From Rhizobacter sp. (GTDB taxonomy: Bacteria; Pseudomonadota; Gammaproteobacteria; Burkholderiales; Burkholderiaceae_C): 64,000 nt of DNA. Each line of letters starts with the position of its first letter. The first letter of the stretch is position 1. A program made the position numbers and the translations under genes. The stretch lies in NCBI GenBank assembly GCA_019635355.1, contig JAHBZQ010000001.1:2604001-2668000 (forward strand), written 5' to 3'. The notes beneath the pieces are model-generated. The model made no database searches. It was not told the origin of the DNA and saw only the letters and a list, made by a program, of their open reading frames with translations. Positions 59,913 through 64,000 of this stretch are shown here, piece by piece.

Positions 59913-60506
59913 CTAGAGGCTGCCTTTGGTGGACGGGATAACGCCTGCGGCGCGTGGATCGATTTCCAAGGCCATCCGCAAAGCCCGTGCGAACGCCTTG
60001 AAGATGGTCTCGCACTGGTGATGGGCGTTGTCGCCCTCCAGGTTGTCGATGTGCAGCGTCACGCCGGCGTGGTTGGAAAAGCCCTGGAAGAACTCGTAGG
60101 CGAGCTGGGTGTCGAAAGCGCCGATCATGCCGCTCTTGAAGTTCACGCGCATGTGCAAGCCCGGGCGGCCCGAGAAGTCGACGACGACGCGCGACAGCGC
60201 TTCGTCGAGCGGCACGTAGGCGTGGCCGTAGCGGCGCAGGCCCTTCTTGTCGCCCACCGCCTTGGCGACCGCCTGGCCCAGCGTGATGCCCACGTCTTCC
60301 ACCGTGTGGTGGCCGTCGATGTGCAGGTCGCCCTTGCAGTCGATGTCGAGGTCGATCAGCCCGTGGCGGGCGATCTGGTCGAGCATGTGGTCGAAGAAGC
60401 CGATGCCGGTGGCGAGCTTGGCCTGCCCCGTTCCGTCGAGGTTGAGGGCGACCCGGATCTGGGTCTCGTTGGTGTTGCGGGTGACGTCCGCAGTGCGCAT
60501 GGTCAT
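59913..60506 (-). CDS. hisB: Imidazoleglycerol-phosphate dehydratase HisB (monofunctional)
   Basis: IGP dehydratase of 197 residues without the HAD phosphatase domain found in enterobacterial HisB. Metal-binding motifs 'GFFDHMLDQIARHG' near 37 and 'DLHIDGHHTVEDVGI' near 62 are present. The second set, 'FFQGFSNHAGVTLHI' near 143 and 'NAHHQCETIFKAFARAL' near 162, is also intact. A separate histidinol-phosphatase must be encoded elsewhere. The start overlaps the hisC stop (ATGA); ATG at 60500 is an alternative. Confidence 0.97.
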   Translation of the reverse strand: MTMRTADVTRNTNETQIRVALNLDGTGQAKLATGIGFFDHMLDQIARHGLIDLDIDCKGDLHIDGHHTVEDVGITLGQAVAKAVGDKKGLRRYGHAYVPLDEALSRVVVDFSGRPGLHMRVNFKSGMIGAFDTQLAYEFFQGFSNHAGVTLHIDNLEGDNAHHQCETIFKAFARALRMALEIDPRAAGVIPSTKGSL

Positions 60507-61585
60507 GACAGGCTGGCCTTCATCGCGTCGATCATCTGGTCATTCTCTTCCGGCGTGCCCACGGTCAGGCGCAGGCAGTTGTCCAGCAGAGGGTGCATCT
60601 TGGAGACGTTCTTCACCAGCACCTTGCGTGCCTTCAGCGCGGAGAAGAGCGCGGCGGCATCGGGCACGCGGGTGAGGATCATGTTGGCCTCGCTCGGGTA
60701 GGGCGTGACGCCGGGCATGGCCGACAGCGCAGCGATCAACCGTGAGCGCTCGCTGCGCAGGATCTTCGCCTGCCGGTCGAACTCGTCGCCATGCTCCAGC
60801 GCGAAAAGCGCCGCCTCGGCGTTGAGCACACTCACGTTGTAGGGCGGGCGCACCTTGTCCACCTGGTCGATCAGCAACTGGGGCCCGAGCATGTAACCGA
60901 GGCGGATGCCGGCGAGGCCGAACTTGCTGAGCGTGCGCATCACGAGCACGTGCTCGTGTTTCGCCACGCGGTCGATGTAGCTGCGCGAGGCGAAGGGCTG
61001 GTAGGCCTCGTCGATCACCACCAGGCCCGGCGCGGCCTCGACGATGCGCTCCACGATGGCATCGTCGAAGAGGTTGGCCGTCGGGTTGTTGGGGTAGGCG
61101 ATGTAGACGATGGCCGGCTGGTGCTCGGCCATCGCGGCCAGCATCGCGGCTTCGTCCAGCTCGAAATCGGCCCGCAGCGGCACGCCCACGAAGCGCAGGC
61201 CCTGCAGCTTGGCCGACATCTCGTACATCACGAAGCCCGGCAGCGGCGCGAGGATGCTCGCGCCCGGCACGTCGCAGGCCATCGCCAGCAGGCTGATCAG
61301 CTCGTCGGAGCCGTTGCCGAGCATGAGGCCGAAGCCCTCGGGCAGGCCCACGTGCTGCGCCAGGGCCGCACGCAGGTCATCGATGCGTGGCCCCGGGTAG
61401 CGGTTGATCGCCACCTCGGCCAAGCGCTCGCCCAACTGCGCGCGCAAGGCCGGCGGCAGGCGGAACGGGTTCTCCATCGCGTCGAGCTTGACCATGCCCG
61501 CGCTGGGCTGGATGGCGTAGCCGTGCATGGACTGGACGTCCTGCCGGATGAAGCGCGCGATGACGGATTCGAGCTTGGATGGCAT
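60503..61585 (-). CDS. hisC: Histidinol-phosphate aminotransferase HisC
   Basis: PLP-dependent aminotransferase of 360 residues. 'MVKLDAMENPFRLPPALR' near 30, 'LGNGSDELISLLAMA' near 87, 'VYIAYPNNPTANLFD' near 155, 'LVVIDEAYQPFA' near 182, and the PLP Lys in 'VMRTLSKFGLAGIRLGY' near 212 are all intact. The ATG at 61585 gives MPSKLESVIARFIRQDV, typical of the betaproteobacterial form, though no ribosome site is visible. Upstream, two small genes on the opposite strand separate it from hisD. Confidence 0.95.
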   Translation of the reverse strand: MPSKLESVIARFIRQDVQSMHGYAIQPSAGMVKLDAMENPFRLPPALRAQLGERLAEVAINRYPGPRIDDLRAALAQHVGLPEGFGLMLGNGSDELISLLAMACDVPGASILAPLPGFVMYEMSAKLQGLRFVGVPLRADFELDEAAMLAAMAEHQPAIVYIAYPNNPTANLFDDAIVERIVEAAPGLVVIDEAYQPFASRSYIDRVAKHEHVLVMRTLSKFGLAGIRLGYMLGPQLLIDQVDKVRPPYNVSVLNAEAALFALEHGDEFDRQAKILRSERSRLIAALSAMPGVTPYPSEANMILTRVPDAAALFSALKARKVLVKNVSKMHPLLDNCLRLTVGTPEENDQMIDAMKASLS

Positions 61586-61660
61586 GGGTTTGTCAGGAGG
61601 CGGCTTGAATTCAGCGCCCATTACATAAGATGTTGCCCGTCTCGTCTGACGGAGCCTCTG

Positions 61661-61945
61661 GTGGCCACCATCCCGACCCACGTGCATCTGCAACCCGCGC
61701 AACGCGAGTTTCTCGAGAAACAAGCCAAGCTGCGCGGCACCAACGTGTCTGCGGAAATGCGCGCGTCGGTTGATCTGTACCGCGCCGGCGTCGACTCGAT
61801 GGCCGAACTGGAATTGCTGGACTTCGCCACACGCAAGGCGAAGGACGACATTGATGCCACCCTGGCCACGCTCGATGCCGGCCAACGCCGTGCAACCGCT
61901 TTTTTCGCACAGATCGAAGCGCTCAAGGCAGGAACCCCCACATGA
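61661..61945 (+). CDS. Small ribbon-helix-helix-like protein of unknown function
   Basis: Protein of 94 residues from a GTG start with GGAG seven bases upstream. The N-terminal 'THVHLQPAQREFLEKQAKLRGTNVSAEMRASVDLYRAG' has the strand-turn-helix-helix shape of ribbon-helix-helix DNA-binding proteins such as CopG/Arc-like antitoxins. The rest is a charged helix ('KAKDDIDATLATLDAGQRRATAFFAQIEAL'). Its stop overlaps the next small gene (ATGA). The pair runs against the direction of the his operon. DNA binding is inferred from pattern only. Confidence 0.6.
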   Translation: MATIPTHVHLQPAQREFLEKQAKLRGTNVSAEMRASVDLYRAGVDSMAELELLDFATRKAKDDIDATLATLDAGQRRATAFFAQIEALKAGTPT

Positions 61946-62130
61946 GCCTGGTTGCCGAAATGCTCGACCGGCTGTCCGGCGTGTCCGCATTGCGCGAGAA
62001 GGTCGCCCAGCAAGACAAGGTGCTCGAAGGCATGCAGCGCATCCTGCTCGACCAGCAGCGTGAGCTGGCCGAGGTGAAGGGGACCTTGCGCGCGTTGGTC
62101 ACGATGCAGCAGGCTTTGCCCAGGAAGTAG
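61942..62130 (+). CDS. Small coiled-coil protein of unknown function
   Basis: Protein of 62 residues (MSLVAEMLDRLSGVSALREKV... ending QQALPRK), predicted almost entirely helical with heptad-like spacing. There is no signal peptide, membrane helix or known motif. The ATG overlaps the stop of the RHH-like gene. Its stop abuts the stop of hisD on the other strand without a spacer. It may be the partner of the upstream protein; a toxin-antitoxin role is possible, but no toxin fold is recognised. Confidence 0.6.
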   Translation: MSLVAEMLDRLSGVSALREKVAQQDKVLEGMQRILLDQQRELAEVKGTLRALVTMQQALPRK

Positions 62131-63456
62131 TCAGCGCTTGAGACCGCTGTTGAGTCTCATCTCGGCGGCTTGCGCGTGGGCCTGCAGTCCTTCGCCGTAG
62201 GCGAGCTCAGCGGCGATCACACCCAGTTTCTGCGCCCCGGCTTCGCTCACCTCGATGAGGCTGCTGCGCTTCTGGAAGTCGTACACACCCAGCGGCGACG
62301 AGAAGCGGGCGGTGCCCGAGGTCGGCAGCACGTGGTTCGGCCCGGCGCAGTAGTCGCCAAGGCTTTCGCTGGTGAAGGCTCCCAGGAAGATCGCACCCGC
62401 GTGCTTGAGCAGTGGCTCCCATTGGCCGGGCTCACGCGAGCTCACCTCCAGGTGCTCGGGCGCGATGCGGTTGCTGATGGCGCAGGCTTCTTCCATCGAG
62501 CGGGTCTGGATCAGCGCACCCCGGCCTTCGAGCGAGGCACGGATCACGTCGCGCCGCGGCATGCCCGGCAACAGGCGTTCGATCTCGGCTTTCACCTTGG
62601 CGATGTAGCCCGCATCGGGGCACAGCAGGATGCTCTGCGCCAGCTCGTCGTGCTCGGCCTGGCTGAAGAGGTCCATCGCCACCCAGTCGGGCGGCGTCGT
62701 GCCGTCGGCCAACACCAGGATCTCGCTCGGGCCGGCGATCATGTCGATGCCGACCTTGCCGAAGACGCGGCGCTTGGCACTCGCGACGTAGGCGTTGCCA
62801 GGGCCTGTGATCTTGTCGACGGCGGGCACGGTCGCCGTGCCGTAGGCCAAGGCACCGACAGCCTGCGCACCCCCGAGGGTGAAAGCACGGTCCACACCGG
62901 CGATCGCCGCCGCGGCCAGCACCATCGCATTGCGCTCGCCCTTCGGTGTGGGCACGACCATCACGATCTCGCCCACACCGGCCACCTTGGCCGGCACGGC
63001 GTTCATCAGCACGCTCGACGGATACGCCGCCTTGCCACCCGGCACGTAGATGCCCACGCGGTCGAGCGGCGTCACCTTCTGGCCCAGCAGCGTGCCGTCG
63101 GCATCGCGGTAGCTCCACGAGCGGCCGCAGGCCTCGAGCTGGCGCTGGTGGTAATCGCGCACCCGCGCGGCGGCGGCTTCGAGTGCATCGCGCTGCTTCG
63201 GCGTGATCGCCGACACCGCCGCCTGCAATTCATCGCGCGTGATCTCCAGCGCAGCCACCGACGGCGCCGCGAGCCCATCGAAACGCTGCGTGTATTCCAG
63301 CACCGCCGCGTCGCCGCGCTTTTGCACGTCGTCGAGGATCGCCGCCACCCGCTCCTCGATCGCATGGTCGGTCTCGGCCGACCAGTGCAGCACGCGCTGG
63401 AATTCGGCTTCGAAGTCGGCGGCGGTCGTGGCGAGCTGGCGGACGTTGACGCTCAT
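62131..63456 (-). CDS. hisD: Histidinol dehydrogenase HisD
   Basis: Zinc enzyme of 441 residues carrying out the last two oxidations to histidine. 'VGIYVPGGKAAYPSSVLMNAVPA' near 135, 'KITGPGNAYVASAKRRVFG' near 217, 'DMIAGPSEILVLAD' near 240, and 'SQAEHDELAQSILL' near 263-276 (Zn ligands Gln and His) are intact. 'YCAGPNHVLPTSGTARFSSPLGVYDF' with 'RIAPEHLEV' completes the active site. Begins ten bases after hisG. Normal length. Confidence 0.97.
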   Translation of the reverse strand: MSVNVRQLATTAADFEAEFQRVLHWSAETDHAIEERVAAILDDVQKRGDAAVLEYTQRFDGLAAPSVAALEITRDELQAAVSAITPKQRDALEAAAARVRDYHQRQLEACGRSWSYRDADGTLLGQKVTPLDRVGIYVPGGKAAYPSSVLMNAVPAKVAGVGEIVMVVPTPKGERNAMVLAAAAIAGVDRAFTLGGAQAVGALAYGTATVPAVDKITGPGNAYVASAKRRVFGKVGIDMIAGPSEILVLADGTTPPDWVAMDLFSQAEHDELAQSILLCPDAGYIAKVKAEIERLLPGMPRRDVIRASLEGRGALIQTRSMEEACAISNRIAPEHLEVSSREPGQWEPLLKHAGAIFLGAFTSESLGDYCAGPNHVLPTSGTARFSSPLGVYDFQKRSSLIEVSEAGAQKLGVIAAELAYGEGLQAHAQAAEMRLNSGLKR

Positions 63457-63465
63457 GATGTGGTC

Positions 63466-64000
63466 TTACGCAGGAATGGCCGACGCAATCGCGTCGATGA
63501 TCTGGCGGATGGGCTCGCGCTTGGTCTTGAGCGCGGCCTGGTTCACCACCAGGCGAGCGGAGATCTTCATGATCTCTTCCACCTCGACGAGGTGGTTGGC
63601 CTTGAGCGTGCTGCCGGTCGACACGAGGTCGACGATGGCGTCGGCTAGGCCGGTGAGCGGCGCGAGCTCCATCGAGCCGTAGAGCTTGATCACGTCGACG
63701 TGCACACCCTTGTCGGCGAAGAAGTCGCGGGCGCAGCTGGTGTACTTGGTCGCCACGCGCAGGCGCGAGCCCTGCTTCACGGCGGCGGCGTAGTCGAAGT
63801 CGTCGCGCGTGGCCACGCTCATGCGGCACTTGGCGATCTTCAGGTCAAGCGGCTGGTAGAGGCCCTGGCCACCGTGCTCCAGCAGCACGTCCTTGCCGGC
63901 CACGCCAATGTCGGCACCGCCGTACTGCACGTAGGTGGGCACGTCGGTCGCCCGCACCAGCACCACGCGCACATCGGGCTTGGTCGTGCCGATGATGAGC
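63466..64000 (-). CDS. hisG: ATP phosphoribosyltransferase HisG (short form, cut by window end)
   Basis: C-terminal ~178 residues of the catalytic subunit of the first histidine-pathway enzyme; the frame is open to the right edge. 'VPTYVQYGGADIGVAGKDVL', 'YGSMELAPLTGLADAIVDLVSTGSTLKANHLVEVEEI' (PRPP-binding loop) and a C-terminus ending shortly after 'QIIDAIASAIPA' are seen. The regulatory C-terminal domain of long HisG is absent, so this is the short form, which needs HisZ. hisZ is not in the window. Confidence 0.93.
   Translation of the reverse strand, partial: LIIGTTKPDVRVVLVRATDVPTYVQYGGADIGVAGKDVLLEHGGQGLYQPLDLKIAKCRMSVATRDDFDYAAAVKQGSRLRVATKYTSCARDFFADKGVHVDVIKLYGSMELAPLTGLADAIVDLVSTGSTLKANHLVEVEEIMKISARLVVNQAALKTKREPIRQIIDAIASAIPA

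Overview
The window is a GC-rich, gene-dense piece of chromosome. Gene content and order (ispE–tRNA-Gln–prs–rplY–pth, recN–rapZ, divergent hrcA/nadK, short-form hisG operon, gspL-M-N-D-E-F order, DUF4124 and YfhL-type ferredoxin genes) point to a betaproteobacterium of the order Burkholderiales, probably near the Leptothrix/Rubrivivax/Rhizobacter group. The order-level call is well supported; the genus-level guess is inference. Nearly all genes belong to short overlapping operons, and no stretch over 300 bases lacks a gene.

Layout. 1-8054: the 3' part of a type II secretion operon (gspK end, L, M, N, D, E, F). 8055-8351: an intergenic stretch with a strong palindrome and a near-consensus sigma-54 promoter in front of a stand-alone Lon-like AAA+ ATPase. 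9481-16041: a type VI secretion spike-and-cargo cassette (VgrG, DUF4123 chaperone, DUF3304 lipoprotein as probable immunity protein, DUF2235 phospholipase-like effector); from about 12450 it is visibly less GC-rich than its surroundings. 16146-19766: a globin, a hybrid PAS-PAS histidine kinase, an OmpR-type regulator and a 63-residue unknown. 19884-29370: mixed metabolic, signalling and envelope genes (5'-nucleotidase, hydroxypyruvate isomerase, aldo/keto reductase, diguanylate cyclase, SDR, two poorly known proteins, exported amidohydrolase, LpxR). 29380-33468: a minus-strand trio of caspase-fold lipoprotein with Sel1-type repeats, outer-membrane beta-barrel and an orphan, divergent CydA. 33600-39484: a 999-residue beta-propeller/di-haem peroxidase-like fusion facing a MalT-like LuxR regulator.

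39488-56972 is mostly housekeeping: GTP cyclohydrolase II, a CAT-anticodon tRNA, hrcA, nadK, recN, rapZ, a LON-domain protein, mutY, a dynamin-like GTPase, fpg/mutM, a TPR protein, lolB, ispE, tRNA-Gln, prs, rplY, pth, a DUF4124 protein, a ferredoxin and coaD. 57018-64000 is rsmD joined to the histidine operon (hisF, A, H, B, C, D, G; hisG runs off the window). A two-gene block of unknown small proteins sits on the opposite strand between hisC and hisD, and hisI/hisE are absent after hisF.

The least explained items are the barrel/caspase-lipoprotein pair with the orphan CydA, the propeller-peroxidase with its putative regulator, the sigma-54 promoter before the AAA+ ATPase and T6SS cassette, the small gene pair inside the his operon, and three consecutive hairpins in the 5' end of rsmD. 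None is proven to be a new system. All readings are by eye from sequence; no database search was run.
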